From assembly GCA_964036315.1 (NCBI GenBank), contig OZ038480.1, positions 7,472,703 through 7,536,702 on the forward strand: 64,000 bases of DNA, in the 5' to 3' direction. The stretch comes from Acanthosepion esculentum (lineage: Eukaryota; Mollusca; Cephalopoda; Sepiida; Sepiidae). Position numbers and translations under genes: made by a program. The notes below the pieces were generated by a model. The model did not search any database and was not told the DNA's origin. It saw only the letters and a list, made by a program, of their open reading frames with translations. Each line of letters begins with the position of its first letter. Within the stretch, counting starts at the first letter, position 1. Below are positions 25,796 through 37,859 of this stretch, piece after piece.

Positions 25796-27003
25796 ATATG
25801 AGGACCTCCGATGTGACAAAATATAGCGTCAACTGTTGTGGCAGTGAAGCGAAGAAAATATTATTTTCCTTCCAAACCAAAGTATGATAAGAATCTTTAT
25901 TGGTGATCTTCTATTCTTTACGTGACTCCGTATAAAAACACGATCTATAGAAAAAAATGTCCCTTCCCTTTCTTTTTACGCTTTATAATAAATCAAGAGC
26001 AGAAAAGTGAACTTTTATCATCAGTTCATGTGGATGTGAATAAAATCTCTCTTTATATAGAAATCGCTGTAGATTCAAGTTCAAATCTTGGGTCTTCTAA
26101 CTTATTACATTAACAACAGGAATATTTAAAGTAGTATGTTAGCAGTTGTGTTGATTTGTAGTAACATTATTATTATAAATATATAAATAAAAATAAAATA
26201 TAAAATATAATAATGAAAATTATTAATAAAATACAATAAAATGATAACATAAAATCGTTGTATAAAATAAATAAAAATTTAAAATAATAAAAATACTCCC
26301 AACATGCAACAAAAGGGGTTCCTGCCAGAAATACAGACATCCATTCTCTCTGTGATATGGCTTGTAATATTACGGAGTAACTTTTCCCTTTTATTGCATG
26401 TACCATAAAACAATTATAATCTAGAAAATATACACGCCAATACACACAACCGTAATATATAATTTACCATGGTTTTCTTGTTATTTCTGTACGTTTTATG
26501 TCCTGTCAGGTATGTTTTTATTTCAGTGAACACGAGGCTAATTTCTGCTGCTATGATATGAGTGAACCCCTACACCATTTTGGTGGACGCCGACGCTTAT
26601 AAGAAAAACAACCTATTCACCCGGAGACTAAAAATATTGCCACAACTTATATTATTAGTGTTATGAGATATCCGCTGATTTATCTTAGGAAATATAATTT
26701 TTTTGGTTGTTGAAATTACCGATACGATTGAAAGCAATTCATCCATTTTACGAATGGTTCATTAGAGCTGCAATATTTTCTAGGGAAATCTTTTAATTAA
26801 CTAAATTCGGAGTATCATTATTTAGAGGTCAAAGCATCTTTTCCCGTTTTCTGTGGCCTTGTGCCAGCCTTCAATTAGATTCTGGTCTTGATTCGTTGAA
26901 AACTTTAAGGAATTATTCAATATTTACAAATTGTTGGAAGCACTGACCAGACAAAGCGTATGAGGTGTAGAGAAAGAAATGATCGTTTGAAGTTGGTGGG
27001 TGG
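25796..27003. other. AT-rich spacer
   Basis: There is a run of A/T-only sequence at about 26,170-26,290. A GGCCTTGTGCCAG motif at 26,855-26,867 matches the 3' end of the zf-RVT LINEs elsewhere in the window and may mark a degraded 3' end. Nothing else is recognisable. Confidence 0.5.
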
Positions 27004-27013
27004 GTGGTTCGAT

Positions 27014-27052
27014 GGGTGTGTGTGTATGTGTGTGTGTGTGTGTGTTTGTGTC

Positions 27053-27086
<34 letters not shown>

Positions 27087-27161
27087 CGTGTGTGTTTGTG
27101 TGTGTGTGTGTGTTTGTTTGTTTGTTTGTGTGTGTTTGTGTGTGTGTTTGTGTGTGTGTGC
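27014..27161 (+). repeat. (TG)n microsatellite
   Basis: A TG run with TTTG interruptions. All open frames of Cys-Val or Thr-His type here are artefacts of it. Confidence 0.95.
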
Positions 27162-27199
27162 ATGGGAGGGGGAATTTTATACTCCAGTGTGCTACGTCG

Positions 27200-27500
27200 C
27201 ATTTACACTATTCAGACTATTGTCCTCATCTTTGTTGCTATCCAAACGATTCGGCCGTTGTGCCCAGCGGCCTTCATCAGAATCAGACGAGATATCCCTA
27301 GACATGGGCAGTGAAACGAGAACACTCTACCACCGTAGATTAAATAAAGGGTTCAGTTCAGAATTGCCTATAGTTTACCCAGATCTATATTCACCTGATG
27401 AAGGCCGGAGGGCATAACGGCCGAAACGTTTTGATAACTACAACGCAGATGAGGACACTTGTCTGAATGTAAATTTTGTACATAATGATAACTCCTCATT
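27200..27500 (-). mobile_element. Foldback repeat with hammerhead-like cores, copy 1
   Basis: Two arms of about 70 bp are inverted: CTATTCAGACTATTGTCCTC...GGCCTTCATCAG (27,208-27,280) and CTGATGAAGGCC...GAGGACACTTGTCTGAAT (27,395-27,468). Between them is a segment (GATATCCCTAGACATGG, TAAATAAAGGGTTCAG) whose reverse complement appears at 45,985-46,045, together with one arm. The orientation given is relative to that second copy. Both copies sit directly after a (TG)n run on the plus strand. Confidence 0.65.
27386..27471 (+). ncRNA. Hammerhead-ribozyme-like motif (degenerate)
   Basis: The order of a hammerhead core is present. CTGATGA lies at 27,395-27,401. A helix GGCCG (27,403-27,407) pairs with CGGCC (27,418-27,422), and GAAA follows at 27,423-27,426. 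A GTC lies 34 nt further at 27,461-27,463. Outside it, TATATTCA (27,386-27,393) can pair with TGAATGTA (27,464-27,471), giving an 8-bp stem I with one G-U. Stem III is weak (about three pairs), and one unpaired C sits before the core, so activity is doubtful. The opposite arm on the minus strand repeats CTGATGA-stem-GAAT with a changed core base. Confidence 0.35.
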
Positions 27501-29062
27501 CCAGAAATCCAGACAGAAATTAATCAGTGTTTTCTTGCCATGAAATCATCGTTAAACTTCTTCTTCCCACGAAAGGCTTTTTTCTCCACCAAATCCCAAA
27601 TTGTTTGCCATGACGTTGTGCAATTATAATTTGTCCAGGTTCAACAATTCGGAATAAAGAATTTATCTGAGAAAGATAAGGATTTTTTTCCCTAGAAAAT
27701 TCCATACAAGTTTAGTTGATGAAGACATTCTTTGATCTCGCCATAATTCCAACCTTTTCGATTCCCCTAATAAATCCGGTGATAACTGCCATTCACTCTT
27801 TTGTCCGAAAGTATTTCCTTCTTGTCGAGAAAGAAGAAAGTCAGCGTTTCCGGTTTTCTGTAAGTTCACGTGAGTCCATTTTTTAAAGCTTCTAAATTCT
27901 TCTAAGAACTGCAAACAGCCTACCACAGAGACTGAATCCGTAGGTATGAACAGCTGACTCCCTTGTGCAAAAGAGAATGTTTGCATCATAGAACTATTTT
28001 AGATTTCACCGAATTTTACTTCGTAACTACATAACAGGATAAAGAAGAAGATAATTCTCCATAACAATGGAGTCGTTGCAATGGAATAGAAAATAGCAAA
28101 TTTCTCACTCTTAATCGTTCGATTTGATCCACAGTAAAGACGGTGTTGTCTTCGACTGCAATCTTATTCATGGCCATAATGCTTGTATTTTGACTTTTGA
28201 ACAAAAAATATTCTTTTTAAAGATTTTAGCCAATTTGTAATAAAGTAGAGGACATTCAAACGAATATTAGCGAGAAAAATAGTCGTTCGACTTATAACGG
28301 GCCTCGTTAAGATCAATTTACAGAAACTTTCTTTAATGTCAGAAAAAAAAGAAAAGTTATTTGTGATAAAAATAGGCCATATGTAATTTTTTCATGAAAA
28401 ATATCTGTATTTTTATTTTACGTAATAGGCGCAGATAGACATTTGCTAACACAAACAGATATACATATATACATATATCTGTACATACATCAACACTTAA
28501 AAAGTTTTAGTCTTGAAAGTTGGTATCGATTTTATTCCACGAGCAATATTTTGACTTTTCAAACAAAATGTCAAATTACGTTTCATGATTTTTACTCAAA
28601 GACGTGGGTGGAATATATATTTACTGTCCACACTTATTGTATTGACGAAAACTACATTCTTTGACCTGTTCGTATGTCATACTTATCAATTTCAATGATT
28701 TTGCCGTTCAGAATTTAACAAAAAGGGCAGTGATTTTCGTTAGGTTTGCAAACAATCATTTAGCATCAGGAATGCATGGATAATAATATTTTTAGCATAG
28801 TACCCGTAAAAAATGAGAATTATTTACGCACAGAACAGCACTTCTGCCGAAGATCGCAGCAACACACTCTTCGGTCGTCTACCTTTACTCAAAGTGTAGA
28901 AACGGCTATTCTATGCCGTAATCCCGTACTACGGTAGTAACTTTCTATCAGCAAACAAGGAAATAAGGAAACTTTGGACTCGTAGATTCCCAGCATGCAT
29001 CAGCACCTAAACTATCATACTAAAAGGAGACGATCGTAGAACTGAGTCATTTTTAATCTTGG
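27501..29062. other. Unassigned spacer
   Basis: Minus-strand open frames at 27,520-27,705, 27,663-27,989 and 28,016-28,204 lie close together. They show no domain I recognise, and I could not identify convincing splice signals linking them. No element termini were found. Confidence 0.45.
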
Positions 29063-31062
29063 CAGATGCATGCTGCTCGGATGAAGGAACGTATTGCATC
29101 CCGCAAATTTGTCTCTAAAGATTATTGGCGCCTCTGCAAGAGCGTTCTGAACAATAACAAACCCTCCATTCCTCCCCTGTTCAATCAGTTTGAGGTCATG
29201 ACCATCTCTGCCGACAAGGCCGAAGGCTTCGCTTGGAAGTTTTCTTCCAATTCTACGCTAGATTCTTCAGGGGTACCCTTGCCCGATTTCCCTCCCAGAA
29301 CTGAGGCCCTCCTGGACGGTTTGCACATAACCCCGTCGTCGGTATTGGGCATTATTTCTAACTTAGATCACCACAAGGCTACTGGTGGTGACGGAATACC
29401 AGCCATTGTCCTGAAGAAATGCGCACCTGAACTGGCGCCTGCCCTCTCTAAATTGTACAACCGCTGCCTCAAGGAGTCCTGTTTTCCTGACTGCTTGAAG
29501 TCCTCAACCATTGTTCCTGTCTTTAAGAACTCTGGTGACCCCTCCGACCCTTCCAATTACCGTCCTATCAGTCTCCTACCCCTCTTCGGCAAAGTCTTCG
29601 AGACCATTATCAACGCCGAAGTGATTAATCACCTAATATCCCACGATCTGCTCTCAGACAAGCAGTATGGTTTCCGCTTTGCCCGATCTACTGCCGATGT
29701 GCTTACGGCCATCACCGAATTTGTCTACCAAGCTATCCATAATAACGGTGAAGCTCGTGCCGTGGCCCTTGACATCTCCAAAGTATTCGATAGAGTTTGG
29801 CATGCCGGCCTTCTTCGCAATCTCCAGGGTTATGGTATCACAGGTCGATTGTTTGACCTAATACAATAATTTCTGTCAAACCGGGATTTGAAGGTTGTTC
29901 TCAGTGGATTCATCTCCAGCTCCTATCCCACTAACGCAGGTGTTCCTCAAGGCTCCATCCTAAGCCCTACTCTGTTCCTCATATTTATAAATGGCCTTCC
30001 TGACGCCATAGACGCCCAAGTCGGCATCTACGCTGACGACACCACTATTTACTCCTGCCTCAAACACAAATCTAGTGAGGCGGACAAAATTAACCTGGCA
30101 GCTCAAATTGAAAAGGACCCCCAATCGGTTGTAGACTGGGGAGAGAAATGGATGGTTAACTTTAACGCCTCTAAAACAAAACTGCTCTCCATTAACCACC
30201 ACAAGGATCCATCCCTGCATCCCATTAGAATGTCTGAAGACCAATTTCTCGAGAGCTCCTCTCTGCGGCTGCTCGGTCTCACGCTGTCTGCTGATCTGAG
30301 ATGGAACAAATACATCGAGTCAGTTGCATCAGCCACCGCAAGGAAAGTTGGTTCTCTGTGCCGAGCCAGGAAATTTTTCTCCCCGGAATCGAACCTCCAA
30401 GTCTATAAATCGACCATTCGCCCTTGCATGGAGTATTGCTGCCATATATGGTCTGGGGCCCCTGCTGTTTGCCTCAGGGTTCTTGATAAGATCCAGAGAC
30501 GGATAGGCAACGTGATTGACCCTGATCTGTCATCTCGTCTGCAGTCGCTCTCTCACAGACGCGATGTTGCCTCGCTCTGCCTCTTTTACAAGTACTTTCA
30601 CGGTAATTGCTCCGAGGAGCTGCTTTCGCTTGTCCCTAGGCCTCGTGAATTTAAACGCCCCACGAGGCTGGCATCCCGCTCCCACCCCTACACCGTTGAA
30701 ACTGTTAGATGCAGACGTCTCTTCTACTCCAATAGCTTCATGTCTCGCACATCTCGCCTATGAAACTCCCTTCCCTATTACTGTTTCCCTGACAAATACA
30801 ATCTCCAACGGTTTAAGTGTAGCGTCAATCGACATCTCCAGTTGCCTTGATCTATCCACTTCCCTTCTCCACATCCTTTCATTTTTCATTCCTATCTGCT
30901 CCAAATCTTCTGTAACCCCCTTGCCTTGATCGACCCAGTCTTTCTCTTTCTCCACATCCTCTCCTTTACCACTCCTATCTGCTCTCCCTCCAAACCTTCT
31001 TTAACCCCTTGCGTGATAGTGGCTTCCAGCCTTGCTTGGGGTGATACGCTTAAAAAAAAATA
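29063..31062 (+). mobile_element. 5'-truncated Jockey/CR1-like LINE
   Basis: The element starts abruptly in the linker before the reverse transcriptase and runs through the complete RT and C-terminal region. It ends in a short 3' untranslated region with an A-rich tail at about 31,051-31,062. The 5' truncation removes the endonuclease, the usual fate of LINE insertions. Its coding part is visibly richer in GC and much less decayed than the other LINE remnants, so it is probably among the younger insertions. No convincing target-site duplication was found. Confidence 0.85.
29066..30850 (+). pseudogene. Jockey/CR1-like reverse transcriptase, two in-frame stops
   Basis: One reading frame is maintained from 29,066 to a terminal stop at 30,848-30,850. 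It is broken by TAA at 29,867-29,869 and TGA at 30,761-30,763, with no frameshift. Motifs in order are NYRPISLLP (from 29,555), a Q-x-GFR block, ALDISKVFDRV (motif A, about 29,765-29,800, with Val where Ala is usual), GVPQGSILSP (motif B, near 29,940), YADDT (catalytic Asp pair, 30,029-30,043), NASKTKLLS (motif D) and LRLLGLTLS (motif E). The C-terminal region (STIRPCMEYCCHIWSGA) is also typical of the clade. The 5' end is truncated. A non-functional copy, although the catalytic residues remain. Confidence 0.85.
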
Positions 31063-31149
31063 TATATATATATTTTTCCATGAATCTTAATCGTCATAAA
31101 ATTTATATATATAAAATTTACTGAAAGAGCTGAACACGTAACAGTGAAA

Positions 31150-31320
31150 TCACACACACAGACACACACACACACACGCACACTTTCACACACATGCACA
31201 CACACACACACGCACACACACACACACACTCACACACACACGCGCACACACACACACACACATGCGCGCACACACACACACACGCGCACACGCGCGTGCG
31301 CGCACACACACACATACATA
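31150..31320 (+). repeat. (CA)n microsatellite with CG interruptions
   Basis: CA run with CACG and CGCG variants, just downstream of the LINE 3' tail. Confidence 0.95.
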
Positions 31321-31689
31321 CATTTTGAAATAGATGTTTTAATCTGACTTTATTTCTTATTAATATAAACGTTATTTTTAGTCAGTACACGTGTCTGAGT
31401 TGTTGTCCTTATTTTTATTTTACTTAAACAGTGAAATGAATAACAACATAACCGGATCCGACATACCAAATGATAGATTTTTTGCAAAAATATTGATTTC
31501 AATGTCTTTTGGCGGGATGTTCGTATTTCCGGCATGAAAAGTTTAAGTTGTATGCTGGGCGAACTTTTTCTTATTTTTATGTTTTTACTTAATTTATTTT
31601 AAACAAGATTTAAATATTGTTTTTTTTTATTTTGTTCATAATTTTCATTATTATTATTATTTTATTTTTATTTATTCATAATAATAACG

Positions 31690-33620
31690 TCCGCACATAG
31701 GAAGAGATCACAGAAGTAAATAATGTCATATATGCAACAGCCTTAGCAGCTGCTGGAAATTTTAATGGCAAGACAAAGAAAAGATTAAACAACAGACAAA
31801 AAATCAGCTTGGAAGACAAAATTTAAGCGGAAAATTGAGGAAATTAGATGTGAATGATCGACACAAGATGAGCTTTCCAGAAATCCGTGTTTCAACACGG
31901 AAAAGCGAGAAGATTAAGCGGAAATATAAAATGAAAGCAGTCAATGAAATTGCACTAATGAAGTAAATACTTAAACAGAAACTACAATTAAAGGTAAGCA
32001 GGACAAGACGATATGAAACGCGTTGAAGGTTCTATCGAAAAAATAAGATATTTCAAAACGGAACTCTACAGGGAAAGTGGAAAAAAGTTATAAAAGTCAA
32101 AAAGCCACCTTCTATTATAGTGCGAAAATTTGGGAGAATATTTTGAGTGACAAAGGAAGATAATTCCAATGTAGAGTGGATCATTCGAGAAGAATAAAGA
32201 ATGAAGGATAAATCTGTATAAGAATGAAAAAATATAACCCAGAATAAGGTTATGCAAACTCTAACAAAATCCCCAAAATGGAAATCCTCAGGAAATGACA
32301 AGGTTACCAAACTTTTGTCTCTATCATCTGTCATCAATCCATAAAACTCTCAACTTTATTTATTTAACTTTATTAACCCCAATGAAATTCCAGAATGTAT
32401 CACTGAAGGTATTGCATATCTCCTACCAAAAAGAGATGAAACAGATGATACAAATATTTAAATTATAAGCCAGTAACATGTCTGTCCACCACATGTAAGT
32501 CGATCACGTCTTTCCTGATGAAATGTACTTACTCCTTTCTCTCGGAAAGAAGACTGGATGATGTTCTATGTCAAAGAAAATGAAAGAATTAAGAAATTTT
32601 ATTCGTAAATAAAGGAAGCCAATAAATTCAAAATGGAATTTCAAGTAAGTGATGAAGTGTAAGTAAAATATAATCCAACAACTGCAGCGGCAAAGATCCT
32701 TTAAAAAGAAAGCAAAAGCAAATGCAATGAACCAAATGTAGAAATGATGGCAAGATAACCCTCTTCATGGTCAATACTTTACCCGTGTCTAATATGCAGA
32801 TGTAGACAAAACCAATACCCGTCAGTGGCGACGTAGTGCAGGGTTAAATGCTGAAACCGAATATTTTATTCTGGCTGCACAGGACCAATGCTTTCTAACT
32901 AGAAATTACGAAGCACACCTAATGAAAAATTGTGTTAACCTGAAATGAAGATTTTGTGATAAATATCCAGAAACAATTGGCCATCTTGTATCAGGTTGCA
33001 GGGTATTGACACCCACTGAATATAAAAAACGGGATGGCAGGGTGGGCCAATATCTGTATTGGGAAATCTGCAACTTTTACGGGAAGAAACTGCAAGAAAT
33101 TGGTATGAACACCACCCAGATCCGGTTCCAGACACAGGACCTGGAACAATTTTATAGGATTTTACAATACACACAGAACAATCGAAGCTAATCGCTCAGA
33201 CATTGTGATCAAAGAGCAGGAAAATAGAATGTGCTGTCTTATTTACATGGGAGTCCCTGCAGATTTTAATGTATCTTTAGAAAACTATCAAAATACAAAG
33301 ATCTTGAAGTGAAAATCTAAAAATTGAGCACATGAGGAGATCAGTAATTCCAGTTGTAGTTGGAGGACTCGGTTTCATTGGAAAAAGTTCCCATAAACTC
33401 ATTGAAGAGATTCCTCGTAAACCATACCCTAATGAAATACAAAAAATTGTACTCACAAGTACAGCTTTCAATTACGAAGGGTTTATCTATGTAAAATGTG
33501 TGCACTCACTGGTTGTTATTTTTTTTGTATTATTTTTACAAAAATGCTCAGTGGGAAATGTCATGATACCATTTCTGATCTTAGGTCTCTGGTTGGGACC
33601 CGGGAAGAAATGAGTACACT
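31690..33620 (+). mobile_element. Decayed RLE-type non-LTR element, internally deleted
   Basis: Fragments appear in element order on the plus strand. EVNNVIYATALAAAG lies near 31,710. The start of the RT region, YLLPKRDETDD then NYKPVTCLSTTCKS, spans about 32,415-32,510. A linker, SAGLNAETEYFILAAQDQ, lies near 32,840-32,895. A finger remnant follows at about 32,946-33,000 (FC, ETIGHLVSGC, with the first Cys replaced by TGA). Last come GQYLYWEICNFYGKK and the endonuclease-like module. The catalytic RT core between ~32,560 and 32,760 is missing. The 3' end matches the copy at 2,640-3,575. Confidence 0.7.
32940..33613 (+). pseudogene. Finger and endonuclease-like C-terminus, inactivated
   Basis: The family order is finger, GQYLHW-type linker, (K/R)PD-X14-D module, then PVVVGALGLIGK. 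Here the finger lost a Cys to a stop. The module reads NRSDIVI...CCLIYM, so Pro of the PD pair is Ser and the second acidic residue is Tyr. PVVVGGLGFIGK follows near 33,345 after a frameshift. The only long open part is 33,332-33,613. Compared with the copy at 2,743 it is older and clearly dead. Confidence 0.65.
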
Positions 33621-36060
33621 GGAAAAGGTATGACTTCATCTCTTCACAAGCCTCAAGCTATGGGTTAACTTGCAGTTCCAACTGAGCTCTCTTTCGTTGA
33701 GGTGGAAACTGAATTCAAAACAGGTATGAAGGGGGTGTCCTCTGTCAGGCTATAGACCCATCACTGCTGCAACAGCTGCAGTACCTGTGGCGCCCCTACG
33801 ACCTTAATGTGTTATGGAACTCGTGACGTCAAAAGACCATTTCAGAAAAATCAAATCTTTAATATGCCAAGCGGGAATTGTAGCTCTCAACTCTGTGGCC
33901 GGGGAAATTTTAATCGCTGTTTTTCATTTGTTCTTGATAACGATTAGTTTTATATTTTAAAGTAAAACTAGTTTCTCTCCTGCGATACAATAGCTTCAGA
34001 TGAATTGAAATGTTTTTATTTTTAGCTCTTTTTTAAATTGTTCACGAAAAGAAGCACACGACAAATAATTGGCTCACAACGTGACAACGAACAATACATA
34101 AAGTGATCGTTTTTATTTTTGATTGATTATTTATTTACGTTCGCACAGAGTAGAATGGCTGAAACGTGGTAAAAACAGACGGGGTAGGGAAGAAAGGGGT
34201 AGGGAAGAAAGGAACACGACTCTTCCGGGTTAGGAAGTTTTAAATACATTTCAATTCATTCGGTGACAAAATCTTTTATATCAAAGACTGATGTCTTAAT
34301 CCAGAAATTTGTTATTCTTGGCGATCATCATGTAATTTTTATCGGGAAGAATTAAGATTTAGATTGCTTTTCAACATCATATTAAAAAGTAAGATTATCA
34401 TTTTCATTAACATAATAATTCTTTCCTTTTAATGTTAGCAAAAAAGTAAACTATCCTTCAAAGTATTCCCGCTTGGATCCTTGCACAAGTTCCACTTTCG
34501 AAACAATCAGCAACCTTCTTTTCTTTTTTTTTAAATCGCCATCAGCTATCTCGTCGCGGTCTCTTTAATCTCGCTCGCGGTCTCCTTAATCTCGCTCGCG
34601 GTCTGAAATCTCAATTTCAACAACAGTTCTCGCTTTCGGAAAATTCAGAAATCGAGCGAGTTGACACTAAGAGGATTGACAGATCTGGATGAAGCAATAT
34701 TTTGCTTAAAAGTAGGTATGTCCAATAATTCGTTTAAAAAAACAACAACAAAAAACCCAGTATAGCTTGATGATAAAAGGCCTCAAACTTAATAAAAACA
34801 AAGTTTTAACGTCAAAATGTTTACGTTATTATTAAGAAGAAAGAAGAAAGTATTTTTTAATTAGTTAAAAAATATTTTCCTCCTTTCTAACACGTTCTAA
34901 ATTTGGGTAAAAATTCTCGTTTTTTTTTGGTCAACTTTGTAAGACTTGTGGTAATGGGCATTTTTAGAGGATCAGTTTCCAGTGAAAAACATTAATTTGG
35001 AATTTCTTGCAAAAATCATATAATTGTCTGATTTTAATGATTTTAATGAAACTGTCAGGACTTATTAAAAAATGAATGAATTTATTTTTAGAAAATCTTA
35101 ATAAAAATATTTTTTTACATCTGTTATAGTAGCTTAATTTCATTAAATTTTCTAGAATCTCAAAGAGTATGAAAATTGTTTTATATTACTTATAAGCAGA
35201 ACTCTTTGGAGAAAGTAAACCATCAATTTTTTTCACAACTACTCCAAACTTTTTAAAAATCTGCTCCAAATCGTAAAATAAAAACTGCAATAAAACTATC
35301 TAATCACCTAATTACATAGGCTTTTATTTGCTTTTATAAATAATAAACATTAAGGACATTAACTTCTGAAGAAAAAAAAATTTCGGTGAATAATGAATTT
35401 TTATAACAATTGTTTGCATTTTCTTTAATTTTTTCAAGAATTGTTTTCACTTTTCTTTAAGTTTTAAAATTCTTCCAGAGTACGAGGTAGGTTATTAAGT
35501 TATTAATTGAAGACTATTTGCTAAGCGAAAACTAAAATCTTAATACAAATCATACTCCCAAAACTTTTTACCATAATTAAAGATATTTTTTGTGCGTCAA
35601 AATGTTATATTTTTTTAGTATGGTGTATCGTCAGTGATATGGTTAAAAGGTCACGTGTCTCAAGGCTTGTCCCCCTTAGAGAAAACTCCTGGACATAAAG
35701 GTTTTCGGCTGCGGGCAATACTTTCATTTCACTTCATTTTCACCATCGTCCTTACGTTTCAACAGGCGTCTTTTGAAATCTTGAAACAATGATTTCTAAT
35801 TTTTTTTCCCTATTTCACCAAATATTCTTCATTTTATGTATTAATATTACTTTATAGCGCGTATACATTTCATAGCGTGTGTCAGACATAATTTCTTTTA
35901 TTCATTAGCTTTTTTACTTAGAAAAGAAAAATGATTTAATTTGCTTTTAGTTTTTTTTTAAGTTTCTGTTCTTTTTGCGAGTTAAATAAAATAACTTTAA
36001 CAGTTTGTAACCATCAAAGTATAGCAATTAATAATAAAGAATATAAATATCTTATTTTTT
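33621..36060. other. Unassigned AT-rich spacer
   Basis: No open frame of interest. A three-copy 21-bp repeat (CTCGCTCGCGGTCTCCTTAAT type) lies at about 34,551-34,610. A 16-bp direct repeat (GGGGTAGGGAAGAAAG) lies near 34,180-34,210. Confidence 0.5.
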
Positions 36061-36064
36061 TACT

Positions 36065-36288
36065 AACTGAGATAATATAATTAAAATTAATATATTATCT
36101 CGGTTATCAATCTAAAAATTTAATAATTAAGAGTGAGATAGTTATTAAATTATCTCACTCTAAGCTATTAAATTAAAAATTAAATTGAGATAATAAAATT
36201 ATCTCATTTATCAATTTAAACAATTAGTAACTGAGTGAGATATTTTAATTAATAATATAATAATGATTTTATTAATTATATCTCAGTT
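36065..36288. repeat. Row of four hairpins sharing GAGATA stems
   Basis: Four successive inverted repeats: 36,065-36,105 (AACTGAGATAATATA arms, one mismatch), 36,131-36,160 (GAGTGAGATA perfect 10-bp arms), 36,186-36,206 (TGAGATAAT arms) and 36,229-36,288 (AACTGAG... arms with a small bulge). All stems contain GAGATA or its complement. In such AT-rich DNA weak palindromes are common, but the shared stem motif is not explained by composition. Confidence 0.7.
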
Positions 36289-36914
36289 ATTAAATTAAAA
36301 ATGTAATAACTTAATGTAATATTAATAATTTAAAAAATATTATCATTATCTTAGCTATTAAATAATGAAATACCATTATAGAGGTCACCTAATTTTGTAA
36401 GAAATTTTTATAGTATTTTAAATTAATATGACAAACAAAAAAATCGTTCTTAGAATTCATAAATTTATGTCAATTCTGGTGCATTATACTAAACCTGTCA
36501 ACACATTCGGCCATCGAATTATCGATGGGGACGTGAATATAACAAGACCCAGAGGTCAAGAAATGTTTGTCTAGAAAATTTTATGCTACAAGTAAGTGAT
36601 ATTTGTTTCAGAACAGATAAATTTAACTTTAAATTTGCTAATTTTATGAAAAATGTATATTTTATTTTAGCGGGATTTTCAAAACCGAAAAAATAATTTT
36701 TGTTTATATTTCTCTAAAAAAAAAGTTAAAAATGGACCTTTTGATTGTTTTTTCGGAAGAATCGTTTAGAAATCGTTCAAATTTCTATTTGAAATACTCC
36801 ACAGTATTTCTTTTTCTGGAATTAGAAAATTGAATCTTTTAGCTTTCAATTGGAGCTGGGGGAAAGCTTCAAAAAGGATTTTTCCTTTATGAAAAATACA
36901 TTAAACCTTAGGTA

Positions 36915-37859
36915 TGTTGCGGACCCGATAGCGGTGCAGATCTGGCTTACGAAAATAAGGCCTTGTGCCAGACGCTACACACTACTACCGAATCCACAGA
37001 CAAAGTAAAAAAAAAAGAAAAATATAAAGACGTGCTCTTTCCAGCGTACAAACGTACAGAGTGAAAAGAAGTAGACAGGCAAAACAACAAGAGGTTAAGA
37101 ACAAACATAGATTTTATTAGAGTTTAACAAGTAATATGTCTTCAGTGAAGACCTTCAGTAAATGTACTGGAAATATTAGTTGAAGAAGAGGCCAAGTAGA
37201 TTGTCTTCAGTAAGGTACTGGAAATATTGTAGTGAATGAGAATAGATCCCGCGCCAAAATTCAAATCTAAGATGGCGATTAGCGGGAACGAGTTCTTCGA
37301 GAAGAAAGGTTCAGAAAGTCAGTTGTAATGCATAGTAACATACGGCAAGGAAAAATACTCACTGCGAGAGTTTATAATTGTGAGTGTATGTAATTCTTTT
37401 TAAAGTAACAGGTTCTGAGAGTATGAGTTCGAAGAATGTGAAAAATGCTCGTTCATCAGGTTGGAAGTTTTTTGAAAGTTCCTGGAATTGGGAGCTCGGT
37501 AGATGTTAGCTTCTGTCATGAAGGTGACGACCGTGTCGTATGTATTAAGATACCGAGACGAGCCATGAGGTCTAGGCAAGGTTTTGCCGAATAAAATTCT
37601 CTGCCAGTATCTATGGGTTCACCGGCGAGAGGATCAGGTGAGCCGGCCCGTGCCGATGGTCAAACGACCACGGGGGCGACTAACTTTGAAAAGCCAAATT
37701 TGCCGTGACGTCAACGCAAAAGCGCGCGAAAAATATGAATTCTTCCTCATCTTCGACTAAGACAACGGTTTACTACTATGACTGACCGAACGTGAGAGGA
37801 AGGGGTGAAAAGTCGCGCGTGCGTCAGAAATGGAGGTGGGGGTAGTGACATATCCCACA
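36915..37859 (-). mobile_element. Solo LTR (LTR-C)
   Basis: 945 bp. On the minus strand it starts TGTGGGATATGTCAC and ends GGGTCCGCAACA. It is flanked by an exact 4-bp repeat, GGTA (36,911-36,914 and 37,860-37,863). The start resembles LTR-A (TGTGGAAT...) and the end resembles the GTCCGC-ACA ends of LTR-A and LTR-B, which suggests related parents. I found no clear TATA box. No internal sequence flanks it. Confidence 0.75.

Noticed and set aside
27004..27417. 137-codon Cys-Val-rich open frame that looks like a Cys-rich secreted protein
   Set aside because: The Cys-Val repeats are (TG)n translated; the remainder lies in the foldback repeat.
27520..28204. Three clustered minus-strand frames as exons of a host gene
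   Set aside because: No domain similarity, no convincing splice sites, and lengths within chance for this composition.
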